This document shows, one piece after another, positions 42,135 to 50,585 of a DNA stretch of 63,307 bases. This DNA is from Sphingomonas hengshuiensis (GTDB taxonomy: Bacteria; Pseudomonadota; Alphaproteobacteria; Sphingomonadales; Sphingomonadaceae), in the NCBI GenBank assembly GCA_003240755.1, contig QFNF01000042.1, positions 1 to 63,307 on the forward strand, in the 5' to 3' direction. Under the pieces are notes generated by a model, which was not told the origin of the DNA, made no database searches, and saw nothing but the letters and a program-made list of their open reading frames with translations. Position numbers and translations under genes: made by a program. Numbering within the stretch: the first letter of the stretch is position 1; every line of letters begins with the position of its first letter.

Positions 42135-44263
42135 CGCATCATCTCCGGTCGATAGTGGAACAGCGCCGGCGCCGACGCGCCGTACGTGCCGACCTGGCGC
42201 AGCTCGATGGTCAGCGCCGCGCCGGCCGGCTCGATCGGCCAGCGCGGCCCGGCGACCTCGATCGTCCGCACGCCCCCCTGCGCGTCGGTCAGCGTCAGGC
42301 GATACGCCTCGCGCTCCTCGCCGAGCGGCGTGTCGATCGCATCGCGCCACGGCGCCGGCAGCCGGGTGCGGCGGACCCAGCGCAGTTCCGCGCGGTCGCC
42401 GTCCCCGCCGACCGACAGGTGCACCGGTGCCGGGGGCACCAGCGCCCGGCCGGCCGGCACGATCGTCGCCGTCGCCATATCGCCCCCGGCGATCCCCACC
42501 GCCATGACCGTCATCGCCTGCCCGATCGCGGCGGGCGCCTCGATCCGCCGGATCGTCGCCGGGTCGAGCAAGACGAAGTCCTCGCCCACCCGGTGCCCGG
42601 CCATCGCCGTCTCGCTGCCCCGCCGCGCGCGCCACAGCCGCGACAGCCGCCAGCGCGCCGGCCCGATCCGTTGCGCGCGGCCGAACTGCACGATCTCCCC
42701 GCCGACCAGCGCCGCATTCCCGCCGCGATCGAGCGCGGCGTCGTCGACCTGCTCCAGCGTCATCGCATCGTGCAGCAGCTCGACCTCGATGACGCTCGCC
42801 CGGTCCTCGATCATGTCGCTGCCGGGGCCGGGCGGCAGCGTCACCCGCCCCAGCACCCCCGCCGCCGCCGTCTCGCCGATCTCGCTCCACCCGTTCGCAT
42901 CGTCGCCGGCCAGCAGCGTCGCCCGCCGCCAGCCCGGCGCGGTCCCCGCCGCGATCGCGCCGATCCACGGCACCCCCTCGCCGCTGTCGGACGGCAGCTC
43001 GACCAGCATGAGCTGCGTCGCCCCGCTTGCGACATCGGCGGCCAGTCGCGGCATCCCGACCGCGGGGGGCGCGGCCGGCACGGCGGCGGCGATCCGCACC
43101 AGCTCCAGCGTGATCCGCATCGCCTCGATCCGGGTGCGGCGCACGCGCCACGGCCCGTCGGCATGGTCCAGCATCACCCGGTCGCCCGGCGCCACGTCGA
43201 TCGCGCGCCAGTCGAACGCCACCGTCCGTACTTCGCCCGACAGCGCTGCACGTGCCGCGACGTCGCCCGCGATCCCCGCCGCGACCTGTGCCGTCATCGC
43301 CGCGGGCAGTTCGATGCGCAGCATCCGCCGCATCGCCCCGCCGCGCAGCACCTGCTGCACCCCCGCCTGATAATCGCGCGCGACATCGTGATAGGCGAGC
43401 GCGACATCGGCGGGCGCGGCCGGCGGGCGCTCCCAGTCGGGGGCATCGCCCGGCAACACCGCGTCCGACAGCAGCCGCGCCGGTCCCGTCCCGCAGCGCA
43501 GCGCGATCCGGTCGCCCGTCGCCGCATACCAGCCGCCCAGCGGCTCGACCAACGCCTCGATCGCGTCGCGGCAGCGTGCCCCGCTCGCGGCATAGCCGGC
43601 CAGCAACGGCCCGCCCGCCTCCGCCACGACCGCGCCCGCGCCCAGCGCCTCGGCGATCGCCCCCGCCGCGACCGGACCTGCATCGGCCTCCACCTCGAAA
43701 CTGAGCGAGGGGATGCGGTTCCCGAAATCGGCCAGCGCCAGGTCCTCGAACACGGCATAGGCGATGCCGCGATAGGCCGGCGCGTCGTGCGTGCCGACGA
43801 TGCTCGCGATCAGCGGGTCGGGCGCCTGCAGTTCGTCGCCCGGATACCAGCGGAACCCGGTCCGCGTCTTCCAGTCGCCCGCCGCCCCGCGCAACAGCTT
43901 CCCCTCTGCCCAGATGCGGCGGATGCCCCGGATCGGCCGCCCCGACAGCGCGACGGCGAACGACGCCGAATAGCTGTAGCGCGTCGTCCGCCCCGTCCCC
44001 TTGCCGCCGGTCGTCGTCGCCGATTCGCGCAGGTCGGTGGCCCAGATCACCGTACCCGCCACCCGCATCGTCCCGAACAGCCGGGGGATCTGCGTGCCAT
44101 AGCTCGACAACTGCACCTGCAATTCGGTCAGCCGCGGCCCCTGCCGCGTGCGCGTCCCGAACACCGCGCCGTCGATCGCCCGTCCGGCCAGCCCGCCCAG
44201 CGCCGCACCGACCGGCCCTGCCACCGCCTTGCCCAGCGTGGTCAACACCATCGTCGCCATCAT
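42131..44263 (-). CDS. GTA gp15-like tail hub/host-specificity protein (short form)
   Basis: About 710 aa. The N-terminus has a glycine/alanine-rich helix ('KAVAGPVGAALGGLAGRAID') and then 'GPRLTELQVQLSSYGTQIPR' and 'RVAGTVIWATDLRES', the opening of phage baseplate-hub proteins of the RcGTA gp15/lambda J type. It is about half the length of RcGTA gp15 because the TIM-barrel part is missing; a barrel-like region instead sits in the DUF2460 protein at 45413. The start is taken at 44263, where ATGA overlaps the NlpC/P60 stop; ATG 44284 or 44260 are alternatives. Confidence 0.78.
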   Translation of the reverse strand: MMATMVLTTLGKAVAGPVGAALGGLAGRAIDGAVFGTRTRQGPRLTELQVQLSSYGTQIPRLFGTMRVAGTVIWATDLRESATTTGGKGTGRTTRYSYSASFAVALSGRPIRGIRRIWAEGKLLRGAAGDWKTRTGFRWYPGDELQAPDPLIASIVGTHDAPAYRGIAYAVFEDLALADFGNRIPSLSFEVEADAGPVAAGAIAEALGAGAVVAEAGGPLLAGYAASGARCRDAIEALVEPLGGWYAATGDRIALRCGTGPARLLSDAVLPGDAPDWERPPAAPADVALAYHDVARDYQAGVQQVLRGGAMRRMLRIELPAAMTAQVAAGIAGDVAARAALSGEVRTVAFDWRAIDVAPGDRVMLDHADGPWRVRRTRIEAMRITLELVRIAAAVPAAPPAVGMPRLAADVASGATQLMLVELPSDSGEGVPWIGAIAAGTAPGWRRATLLAGDDANGWSEIGETAAAGVLGRVTLPPGPGSDMIEDRASVIEVELLHDAMTLEQVDDAALDRGGNAALVGGEIVQFGRAQRIGPARWRLSRLWRARRGSETAMAGHRVGEDFVLLDPATIRRIEAPAAIGQAMTVMAVGIAGGDMATATIVPAGRALVPPAPVHLSVGGDGDRAELRWVRRTRLPAPWRDAIDTPLGEEREAYRLTLTDAQGGVRTIEVAGPRWPIEPAGAALTIELRQVGTYGASAPALFHYRPEMMR

Positions 44264-44637
44264 GCCTCTCCCGATCGTCGCCATATCCCCAGCACCGGCC
44301 AGGGCGGCACCCCCGGCCGCTCGACCACGCGGCGGCTGACCGCATCGGCGTGGATCATGCCCTCCCCGGTCGACAGCGCGAGGTGCACCTGCCCCGGCGC
44401 GCTCGCCAGCAGCAGCACGTCGCCCGCCGCCGGGCGCGCCACGTCCCGAAATCCGCGAACCTTCAGCACCGCCGCGATCCGCGCCGGATCACCGCCCCGC
44501 CCCGGATAGTCGTCCGGCACCGCGACCCCGTGCGCCCACGCCACCAGCCCGACGCAATCGAACCCCGCCTCGGGACAGCGCCCCTGCCGCCGGAACCGGC
44601 AGCCCAGCGCCGTCCGCGCCCGTGCGACCGCGCTCAT
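44260..44637 (-). CDS. NlpC/P60 cell-wall hydrolase of the GTA tail (gp14-like)
   Basis: A 125-aa NlpC/P60 peptidase. 'EAGFDCVGLVAWAHGV' contains the catalytic Cys (about residue 28), and 'GQVHLALSTGEGMIHADA' contains the catalytic His. It is expected to be carried in the tail tip and to cut peptidoglycan during DNA entry. Start and stop overlap the neighbours by 4 nt each. Confidence 0.87.
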   Translation of the reverse strand: MSAVARARTALGCRFRRQGRCPEAGFDCVGLVAWAHGVAVPDDYPGRGGDPARIAAVLKVRGFRDVARPAAGDVLLLASAPGQVHLALSTGEGMIHADAVSRRVVERPGVPPWPVLGIWRRSGEA

Positions 44638-45416
44638 CCGCCGGGATAGCGGGTCAGCAGGTCGATCCCGGGCAGATGCGGTTCGCCGCGAAAGTTCGCG
44701 ACATTGCCGAACCGGTCGCGACACATGGCCAGCGTCCCGTCGCATCCCTCGCTGATCTCGGCCAACGCGCCCGTACCGTCGAAGCGCGGCGGCTGTTCCA
44801 GCGTCACGCCGTCCGCATCGGCGGCGACGATCATCGCCGACAGCCCGCTGTTCGCGCCCCCGATCCAGCGCAGCCGCCCCCGCGCGAACCCCGGCCCCGC
44901 CGCCAGCATCACCCGCGCGCCGTCCTGCGCCGCGACCCGCGTCACCCGCCGGCGTCCCGCCATCGGCACGCGGCACCGCCGGTCGCCCAGCAGCGCCCGG
45001 CATCCGGGCGAGGTCGCCTCGACCACCGGCGCCTCCAGCCGTTCCTCCACCCCCAGCAGCTCGGCGGCAAAGCGCCCGCGCCTCAGCTCGACCGCCCCGA
45101 TCCGCCCGCCGGCGACCGGCACCGGCGCCCCGCCCGCGTCCCAATCGACCGCGAACACCGCCACCCGCGCCCCGTCATAGCGGCCGGCCAGCAGGTCGGC
45201 CGCCGACACCGCGGCATGCGACAGCGCCCCCTCGACCGCCATCACCGGCGCGTCGAGCGTATCGTCGCGCACGATCGCCGATGGCACCATCCCCGGTGCC
45301 GCCCGATATGGCAGCCCCGCCACCACCACGTCGCGATCATGCGCGGTCAGGGCGATCGTCACCCCGTCGCGCCGCTCGATCCGCCAGCACCACGTCAGCG
45401 TCGTCACCGCGCTCAT
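44634..45416 (-). CDS. DUF2163 tail protein (GTA gp13-like)
   Basis: A 260-aa protein. The N-terminus 'CWRIERRDGVTIALTAHDRD' and the C-terminal 'CDGTLAMCRDRFGNVANFRG' with 'LPGIDLL' are the signatures of the DUF2163/phage_BR0599 family, RcGTA gp13. Several cysteines ('SPGCRALLGDRRCRVPM', 'CDGTLAMC') may bind a metal cluster, as proposed for RcGTA hub proteins. It is translationally coupled on both sides. Confidence 0.87.
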   Translation of the reverse strand: MSAVTTLTWCWRIERRDGVTIALTAHDRDVVVAGLPYRAAPGMVPSAIVRDDTLDAPVMAVEGALSHAAVSAADLLAGRYDGARVAVFAVDWDAGGAPVPVAGGRIGAVELRRGRFAAELLGVEERLEAPVVEATSPGCRALLGDRRCRVPMAGRRRVTRVAAQDGARVMLAAGPGFARGRLRWIGGANSGLSAMIVAADADGVTLEQPPRFDGTGALAEISEGCDGTLAMCRDRFGNVANFRGEPHLPGIDLLTRYPGG

Positions 45417-47701
45417 GCCTCGCGCACCTCGATCAGCGGCACGCTGGCGGCGATACCGGCGCCATGCGTCGCGCGCGCCACCTGCAACCGGTCCTCGGCA
45501 AAGCGCACCGGTACGTCGAACGCGAAGCCCGCCGTCACAACCACGCCCTCGCCCGGCGCGACGTCGAACAGCACCATGCCCCCCGCACCGACCGCAAAGC
45601 CCTGCGTCTCGACCCCGTCGATGCCGACGCGCACGCTGCCCGCCACCGGCCGGGTGATCCGCCGCGCCATCTCTCCGTATCGCTTCACCAGCGCGAACCG
45701 CGTCGTCACCCCGTCGCCGATCCCGATCACGACATCGCCATACGCAGGCGGCACCCCGGTCGCGTGGTCGAACGGGTCCTGCAGCCGGAACGCCCGTGCC
45801 GGCCCCAGCCGCGCGCGAAAGAAATCGAGCAGGACGCCCATGTCCCGTTCCGATCGCACCCCCGGCCCGACATCGTACCGGGTGCGCGGTTCGGCCCAGT
45901 CGACGTTGCGCATCTCCGCGCCGCCCGCCGCCACCGCGATCGCGGTCGACGTCTCCGGACACACCTCGGCCTCCGCGCCCAGCGCCAGCGGAAAGCGCAC
46001 ATCGTCGAACGCATCCATGTCGCGCTCCTCCTCGAAATAGGTGAACCCGTCGCGCAGCACCTGCGGCAGCGCCCAGACGAACGTCTCGGCCACGCCGCGC
46101 GCCCGCGCGACCTCCGCCGCCGCCGCGATCGCCGCCCATTGCCCGCGATCCTCGCCTCGCAGCACGAAGCCCGAAAAATAATGCTGCCGTTCCACCGGAT
46201 AGCCCAGCCGCGCGCCCGCCGCCGCGACGCCGCGCGCGGTCGCCCCGGCATTGCCGGTCGCCGCCCAGTCATAATCCTCGAGCTGCAACACGTCGAACGC
46301 CGGCCATGCCCAGCCGACCGGCAGGTTCGCCCGCTTCACCTCGGGACTGTCGGCATTCAGGATCGTGGGCAGATAAGCGAGCAGCAGCGTCTCCCGCGCT
46401 CCCGCCTCGCGCGCCGCCGCCGCCAGCGCCGCGGTCGATGCCGCCAGCACCGCCCCGGCCCGGTCGAGCAGCGCCCGCCGCGCCGCGTCCAGCCCGCCGC
46501 GCACATCGTCGATCACCGGCGGGTCGCCGCCCAGCGCCGCCCTGGCCGCATCGTCGTACAGGCAGATGCGATGATCGGTCGTCACCCACCACCATGGCTC
46601 GCCGACCTGGAACCGCCCGCGCCCGCCGGCTTGCGTGGCGATCCCGACGAACGCCCGCGCCACCGCCTGGAGATACGCCATCGCCCCCGGATGCGCCGGC
46701 GACAACAGGGTCGATGGCGGCACCCAGCCGGTCAGTGCGGGCGACCCGTCCGCCGCCCGCTGCTTCCAGTCGCCCCAGCAATGCGCGTCGAACAGTTCGT
46801 AGCTGAGCGACCAGACCGGATCGAACCCCAGCGCCGCCGCCCGCGCCGCGAAGTCGCGATGCCATGCCGCGCAGGCCACGTTCAGCACGCCGCCGGCCAG
46901 CGACACGAACAGGCCGTCGCCCTGCCGTTCGAGCCGGAAATAATGGCTCATCCCGACATAATGGACCAGCGCACCCCGATACCCCAGCCGCAGCGCATTG
47001 TGCAGCAGCCGCGCGGGCGTCAGGTGATAGCTGTCGTCATAACCGCTCGCGATACGCAGCCCATGTTCGGGCAGGACGACATCGCCGACGCCCAGCACCG
47101 ATCCCGGCCCGTCGCACCGGATCGCGGACAGCTCGGCCCACCCCGCGACCGGCGCGTCCAGAAACGCGTCGCCGGCATCGTAATCCGGCGGCACCAGCGA
47201 CACGAACATCCGGTCGACATCGCCCGCCCATACCGGCACCGCATCCTCGGGAAAGGCATAGCCCCCCAGGACGCTCGCAAAGTCGATGACGACCTCGGCA
47301 TCCTCCGGCGTGCCCGTCGCGTAATTCCACAACCGCACATACCATGCGCGCGCCACCCCGTCCGCGTCGCGCCCCTCGATCGTCAGCACCGGGCCATGCG
47401 TCGCATCCAGCGCCCGCACCCCCTGCGACCGCCAGCGGAACCGCAAGGTGCAATCGCGATAGTCGCGCACCGTGTCGTAGCGCAGCAGCACATGGTCGTG
47501 ACGATCCTCGGACGCCCAGATCAACCCGGCCAGATCGTCGCGCCGATAGAAGACGCAATCCACCCGCAGCGCATCCGCCGCCGTCGTCACCACCGACGCC
47601 ATCATCGGCCGCGGGAAATCTACCGTCCAATACATCGGATCGAAGCGCGACAGCACGCCCTCCTCCTGCACCGTCCGCCGCTCGGCCAGCCAATGTCCCA
47701 T
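45413..47701 (-). CDS. DUF2460 tail protein fused to a large N-terminal barrel-like domain
   Basis: A 762-aa protein, far longer than RcGTA gp12 (about 210 aa). The C-terminal part from about residue 560 is DUF2460: 'VDWAEPRTRYDVGPGVRSER', 'FFRARLGPARAFRLQDPFDH', 'TTRFALVKRYG'. The N-terminal 550 residues contain a beta-rich region (about 1-200), then a stretch resembling a TIM-barrel hydrolase: 'NALRLGYRGALVHYVGMSHY', 'GFDPVWSLSYELF', 'RFQVGEPWWW', 'AFDVLQLEDYDW'. The likely role is a distal-tail/hub protein with a glycan-binding or hydrolytic part (inference). No catalytic residues can be fixed by eye. Confidence 0.8.
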   Translation of the reverse strand: MGHWLAERRTVQEEGVLSRFDPMYWTVDFPRPMMASVVTTAADALRVDCVFYRRDDLAGLIWASEDRHDHVLLRYDTVRDYRDCTLRFRWRSQGVRALDATHGPVLTIEGRDADGVARAWYVRLWNYATGTPEDAEVVIDFASVLGGYAFPEDAVPVWAGDVDRMFVSLVPPDYDAGDAFLDAPVAGWAELSAIRCDGPGSVLGVGDVVLPEHGLRIASGYDDSYHLTPARLLHNALRLGYRGALVHYVGMSHYFRLERQGDGLFVSLAGGVLNVACAAWHRDFAARAAALGFDPVWSLSYELFDAHCWGDWKQRAADGSPALTGWVPPSTLLSPAHPGAMAYLQAVARAFVGIATQAGGRGRFQVGEPWWWVTTDHRICLYDDAARAALGGDPPVIDDVRGGLDAARRALLDRAGAVLAASTAALAAAAREAGARETLLLAYLPTILNADSPEVKRANLPVGWAWPAFDVLQLEDYDWAATGNAGATARGVAAAGARLGYPVERQHYFSGFVLRGEDRGQWAAIAAAAEVARARGVAETFVWALPQVLRDGFTYFEEERDMDAFDDVRFPLALGAEAEVCPETSTAIAVAAGGAEMRNVDWAEPRTRYDVGPGVRSERDMGVLLDFFRARLGPARAFRLQDPFDHATGVPPAYGDVVIGIGDGVTTRFALVKRYGEMARRITRPVAGSVRVGIDGVETQGFAVGAGGMVLFDVAPGEGVVVTAGFAFDVPVRFAEDRLQVARATHGAGIAASVPLIEVREA

Positions 47702-47703
47702 CG

Positions 47704-48252
47704 TCACGCCTCCATCAGCGCGGCGCGCACCGCGCGGGCGACCTGCCGGCTCGACTGTTGCAGCGCGCGGGGCGCGTCGCCGCCGGATGCGTTGACGGTG
47801 ATCGCCACCCGCACCTCGCGCGCGCTTCCCGCCGGTGCCGCGACCACCTGTCCGCTGCTGGTCGGCACGAACAGTTCCGGCCCGCGCTCCCCCACCCAAT
47901 AGGGCCGCGCCGGACTGACCGGGCCGCCCGTCGCCCGCCCCGGCGCGCCGCCGATCACCTGCCCCAGCAGGCCCAGCAGCCCGCCCGCGCCACCCCCCGG
48001 CCGCACCGCACCCAGCGCCGCCGCCGCCGCGATCTCGCCCAGCACGTTCAGCGCGGTGTCGCGCAGATCGTCGAAGCCCAGCTTGCCGGTGCGGATCGCC
48101 CGCGCCAGCACCGTCTCCACCGCCCGCCCCGCCCGGTCGATCCCGCCGGCGAACGGCCCGTCGAGGCTCGCCTGCATCGTCGCCACATCCTGCGCGAACC
48201 CGGCGGTATCGGCGCGTACCCGCACGATCAGCCGTTCGATTTCCTCATCCAT
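47704..48252 (-). CDS. Short tail tape-measure protein (GTA gp11-like)
   Basis: A 182-aa protein beginning 'MDEEIERLIVRVRADTAGFA' with 'MQASLDGPFAGGIDRAGRAV', the lambda-type tape-measure N-terminal pattern. Hydrophobic and glycine-rich segments follow in the centre, and 'ATGGPVSPARPYWVGERGPE' with 'LFVPTSSGQVV' is the C-terminal signature of small GTA tape measures. It sets tail length and can form the DNA channel. It overlaps the assembly-chaperone gene by 8 nt. Confidence 0.85.
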   Translation of the reverse strand: MDEEIERLIVRVRADTAGFAQDVATMQASLDGPFAGGIDRAGRAVETVLARAIRTGKLGFDDLRDTALNVLGEIAAAAALGAVRPGGGAGGLLGLLGQVIGGAPGRATGGPVSPARPYWVGERGPELFVPTSSGQVVAAPAGSAREVRVAITVNASGGDAPRALQQSSRQVARAVRAALMEA

Positions 48253-48436
48253 CGGGAAAACGCTCCTTCAATGTCGCGATCGTCGCGTGGGTACACGGGT
48301 CGGGCGCGTCGCCCCCGACCGCCCGCACCAGCGCCGCCAGTTCGGCGGGCGTCGCCGCCCAGAACGCGTCCGGTCCCCAGCCGAACGCCACCCCGGCCAG
48401 TCCCGCCATCCGGCCGGCGGCGTCGGCGAACGTCAC
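48245..48436 (-). CDS. Tail assembly chaperone, TIGR02216/DUF2376-like (gp10.1)
   Basis: A 63-aa protein: 'FADAAGRMAGLAGVAFGWGP' followed by 'DAFWAATPAELAALVRAVGG', the hallmark of the small GTA/phage tail chaperone family. The start is a GTG at 48436, overlapping the gp10 TGA as GTGA; no ATG is in range. Confidence 0.82.
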   Translation of the reverse strand: MTFADAAGRMAGLAGVAFGWGPDAFWAATPAELAALVRAVGGDAPDPCTHATIATLKERFPDG

Positions 48437-48744
48437 CGCCCGCCCAGTATCTGTGCGATCAGCAGTTTCAGCGCGGGTGTCGCCGCCGCCAGCCCGCCCG
48501 CCGTCACCCCCTCGGCAAAGGCATCGCGCGCCATCGGCGCGGGATCGCGCAGGCAATGCCACAGCAAGGCGACCAGTTCGCCCAGCGTCAGCCGCCCCGC
48601 CGCCGCCCGCTCGACCAGCGCGAACAGCGACCCGACCTCCCCCTCCGCCGCGACCAGCGCGGCGAAACTGGGGCGCAGCACCAGCGTCTCGCCGGCCACG
48701 CGGATGCTCGCCTCGCCGCGCACCGGGTTGGCGGGGCGGCTCAT
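48433..48744 (-). CDS. GTA gp10-family protein (tail tube terminator/chaperone)
   Basis: A 103-aa protein, 'MSRPANPVRGEASIRVAGET' then 'LVLRPSFAALVAAEGEVGSL' and 'LGELVALLWHCLRD', the standard pattern of the gene-transfer-agent gp10 family. It is translationally coupled to gp9 upstream (ATGA) and gp10.1 downstream (GTGA), a pairing typical of tail assembly chaperones. Confidence 0.85.
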   Translation of the reverse strand: MSRPANPVRGEASIRVAGETLVLRPSFAALVAAEGEVGSLFALVERAAAGRLTLGELVALLWHCLRDPAPMARDAFAEGVTAGGLAAATPALKLLIAQILGGR

Positions 48745-49151
48745 GCCGACACCACCGGACCGGACGATTCCAGCGCCAGCGTGTAGTTGCGCTCGCCATT
48801 ATAATCGCCGGCATAGTCCAGCCGCGTGACCAGGAACCGCCCGGTCATCGTCTCGCCGCTCTCGAAACTCAGCCGGTAATCGTCGATGACACCGCCCAGC
48901 GCATTGCCGCGCAGCCGCACCTCCGCCGCCGATCCGGTGAACACGCCCGCCCCGCTGACGCTGACCGACCGCACCCCCGCACCGGACAGCAATTCGCGCC
49001 ATCCGCCCGAATCCTTGCTGGTGATCGCCACCGCCTCGCCGTTCACGCTCAACTGCGTCGTGCGCAGCCCCGCGACCGTCGCATAGGCGACCGGCGCCGC
49101 CCCGTTCCCGATCTTCAACAGGAACGCACTACCCTTTTCCGCCGCCATCAT
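48741..49151 (-). CDS. Major tail tube protein (TP901-1 type, GTA gp9-like)
   Basis: A 136-aa beta-rich protein, 'KGSAFLLKIGNGAAPVAYAT' followed by 'VAGLRTTQLSVNGEAVAITS' and 'WRELLSGAGVRSVSVSGAGV', the phage major tail protein pattern. It polymerises into the tail tube. The start is ATG 49151 or 49148 with GGGAG just upstream. Unlike most genes of the cluster, it is separated from its upstream neighbour by a 170-nt spacer containing a REP-like repeat. Confidence 0.9.
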   Translation of the reverse strand: MMAAEKGSAFLLKIGNGAAPVAYATVAGLRTTQLSVNGEAVAITSKDSGGWRELLSGAGVRSVSVSGAGVFTGSAAEVRLRGNALGGVIDDYRLSFESGETMTGRFLVTRLDYAGDYNGERNYTLALESSGPVVSA

Positions 49152-49196
49152 GCTTCTCCCGACCGATGTAAAAGAACGTCACCCCAGCCCACACCC

Positions 49197-49294
49197 GCTT
49201 CGTCATTCCCGCGAAGGCGGGAATCCATTGACGCCGACGCTCGTGAAAGCGGCGCGACCGCTGCGCCTGTGGCTCCCCGCCTCCGCGGGGATGG
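49197..49294. repeat. REP-like palindromic repeat (family A, copy 3) inside the GTA cluster
   Basis: Arms TTCCCGCGAAGGCGGGAA (about 49206-49223) and CCCCGCCTCCGCGGGG (about 49277-49292) border a variable middle. It is the same family as at 3710, 7848 and 62358, here placed between gp8 and gp9 of the head-tail operon. A partial relative lies near 54050 (CATCCCGGCGAAGGCTGGGA). Confidence 0.7.
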
Positions 49295-49321
49295 CGAAGA
49301 GGATCGGCACGACGACCCCCC

Positions 49322-49702
49322 TCACCCCGCCAGCATCCGCACCCGGAACTCCAGCGTCCCGACCCACCCGTCCCCCGCGCGCAGCATCCGGCTGCGCAGG
49401 AACGCGACGCTCACCACCCGCCACCCCGGCAGCGCGGCCGGTGCGGACAGCACCGCGCCCTCCGCCGCCGCCGCGATCGCGCGCAGCCGTTCCGGCACCT
49501 CGCCGCCGTCGAACAACTGCACGACCACCCGCCCCTCGCGCCCGGCGGCGTCCTTGGTGCCCCAGTCGGTCAGCACCGGCGTATCGACCACCACATAGGG
49601 CCGGCCGCCGCGCACCGGCGGCGCGTCGAACACGCTGGCCGTCGTCAGCACCGCGCGCAGCCGTTCGACCAGCATCGCCTGCAACATCGTCCCCGCGATC
49701 AT
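49322..49702 (-). CDS. DUF3168-type tail completion protein (GTA gp8-like)
   Basis: A 126-aa protein. 'MLQAMLVERLRAVLTTASVF', 'PYVVVDTPVLTDWGTKDAAG' and 'LEFRVRML' at the C-terminus match the tail terminator/DUF3168 family that closes the tail tube at the head end. ATGA overlap with gp7. Confidence 0.85.
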   Translation of the reverse strand: MIAGTMLQAMLVERLRAVLTTASVFDAPPVRGGRPYVVVDTPVLTDWGTKDAAGREGRVVVQLFDGGEVPERLRAIAAAAEGAVLSAPAALPGWRVVSVAFLRSRMLRAGDGWVGTLEFRVRMLAG

Positions 49703-49902
49703 CGCCCCCACCCCGCGATATCGTGCAGCCGCGGATCGGTGACGCTGCGCCGCGCCAGGCCGCGCCCCGACAGCACCACGCCATCGCCGACGACCTCCGC
49801 CGCCACGCCCGGCACCGCGCGCGCGACCGCGACCACCCTGTCGCGCACGACCGCCGCGCGCCGTTCGCCGATCGCTTCCGCCCGTTCCAGCGCGCCGGTC
49901 AT
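49699..49902 (-). CDS. Small head-tail joining protein (GTA gp7 position)
   Basis: A 67-aa protein, 'ERAEAIGERRAAVVRDRVVA' then 'GVAAEVVGDGVVLSGRGLAR', in the conserved place of gp7, a minor head-closure protein. It overlaps gp6 and gp8 by 4 nt each. The family is too small for a motif-based call; position and the 'VLSGRGL' string support it. Confidence 0.72.
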   Translation of the reverse strand: MTGALERAEAIGERRAAVVRDRVVAVARAVPGVAAEVVGDGVVLSGRGLARRSVTDPRLHDIAGWGR

Positions 49903-50393
49903 CGCCGTGCTCCCGCCAGCCGCATCCGCCGCCACGGCCGCCACAGCGCCCCCACCGCCGCCGGCGGCGCCGCGCTCGCCGTCCGCGCGTCGAACAGATG
50001 CGCGACCAGCAGCACGACCCCTTGCGCGACCGGTGCCGGCACCGCGTCCCACCCTGTCGCCAGCCCCGCCGTGAAAGCGACCGGCGCGGCGGCGGCCATT
50101 CGCACCCATCCGGTGCCGTCGCCATCGATGTCGATCGCGCCGACCGGCGCTGCGGCGGTGATCGCGCGCACCGGCACCACCGGCAGCGCGCGCCACTCCG
50201 CGCACGCCGCCATCATCGCCTGGTGCGGCCGCGCGATCAGCGCACAGCCGGTATAGGCCTCGGCCAGCGCCAGCGCGCTCGCCGCCAGCCGCTCGATCAC
50301 CGCATCCTCGGCCTGTCCCGTGATCCGCAAATGGTCGCGCGCCGCCGCGCGCACCCCCGCGATCGCCGCCGCCGGAAAGGGCGCTGCGTCCAT
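49899..50393 (-). CDS. Head-tail adaptor (phiE125 gp8 family, GTA gp6-like)
   Basis: A 164-aa helical protein. 'LRITGQAEDAVIERLAASAL' and 'ALAEAYTGCALIARPHQAMM' form the N-terminal adaptor fold; 'AVPAPVAQGVVLLVAHLFDA' near the C-terminus is the typical ending. It docks on the portal ring. The ATG at 50393 has a good AAGGAG site. A two-hairpin element occupies most of the gap to the capsid gene upstream. Confidence 0.87.
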   Translation of the reverse strand: MDAAPFPAAAIAGVRAAARDHLRITGQAEDAVIERLAASALALAEAYTGCALIARPHQAMMAACAEWRALPVVPVRAITAAAPVGAIDIDGDGTGWVRMAAAAPVAFTAGLATGWDAVPAPVAQGVVLLVAHLFDARTASAAPPAAVGALWRPWRRMRLAGARR

Positions 50394-50434
50394 GTGATTC
50401 TCCTTGCGTTTGATCCGCCCCCCGGCGGATGCGG

Positions 50435-50553
50435 CGGTGCCTGCCCGCTCCCCCACGGGTCCCAGCAAAGTAATACTTTGCTGGGCTACCCCCACCCGGC
50501 CACCCACACGGTATCCTCGATGGGTGGCCGGGTGGGGGAGCGGGCAGGCACCG
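50435..50553. repeat. Nested-hairpin element, copy 1
   Basis: Outer arms 50436-50456 and 50532-50552 are perfect 21-nt inverted repeats. Inside are hairpin A (50461-50485; 12-bp perfect arms around one A, core GCAAAGTAATACTTTGC) and hairpin B (50489-50506 with 50521-50538; 18-bp perfect arms, loop with GTATCCT). The right arm of B overlaps the right outer arm, so the two stems are mutually exclusive. Copy 2 is at 61089-61209 and differs mainly by paired changes that keep all three stems. It lies between the capsid and gp6 genes. Confidence 0.85.
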
Positions 50554-50585
50554 TCACGGGGCGGGGTTTCCCCCGCCCCGACCGA

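Noticed and set aside
41634..44345. A 903-codon minus-strand frame ending in the DUF2793 protein
   Set aside because: Its first 737 codons are an alternative frame of the gp15-like gene; the real gene starts at 42134 with the conserved DUF2793 N-terminus.
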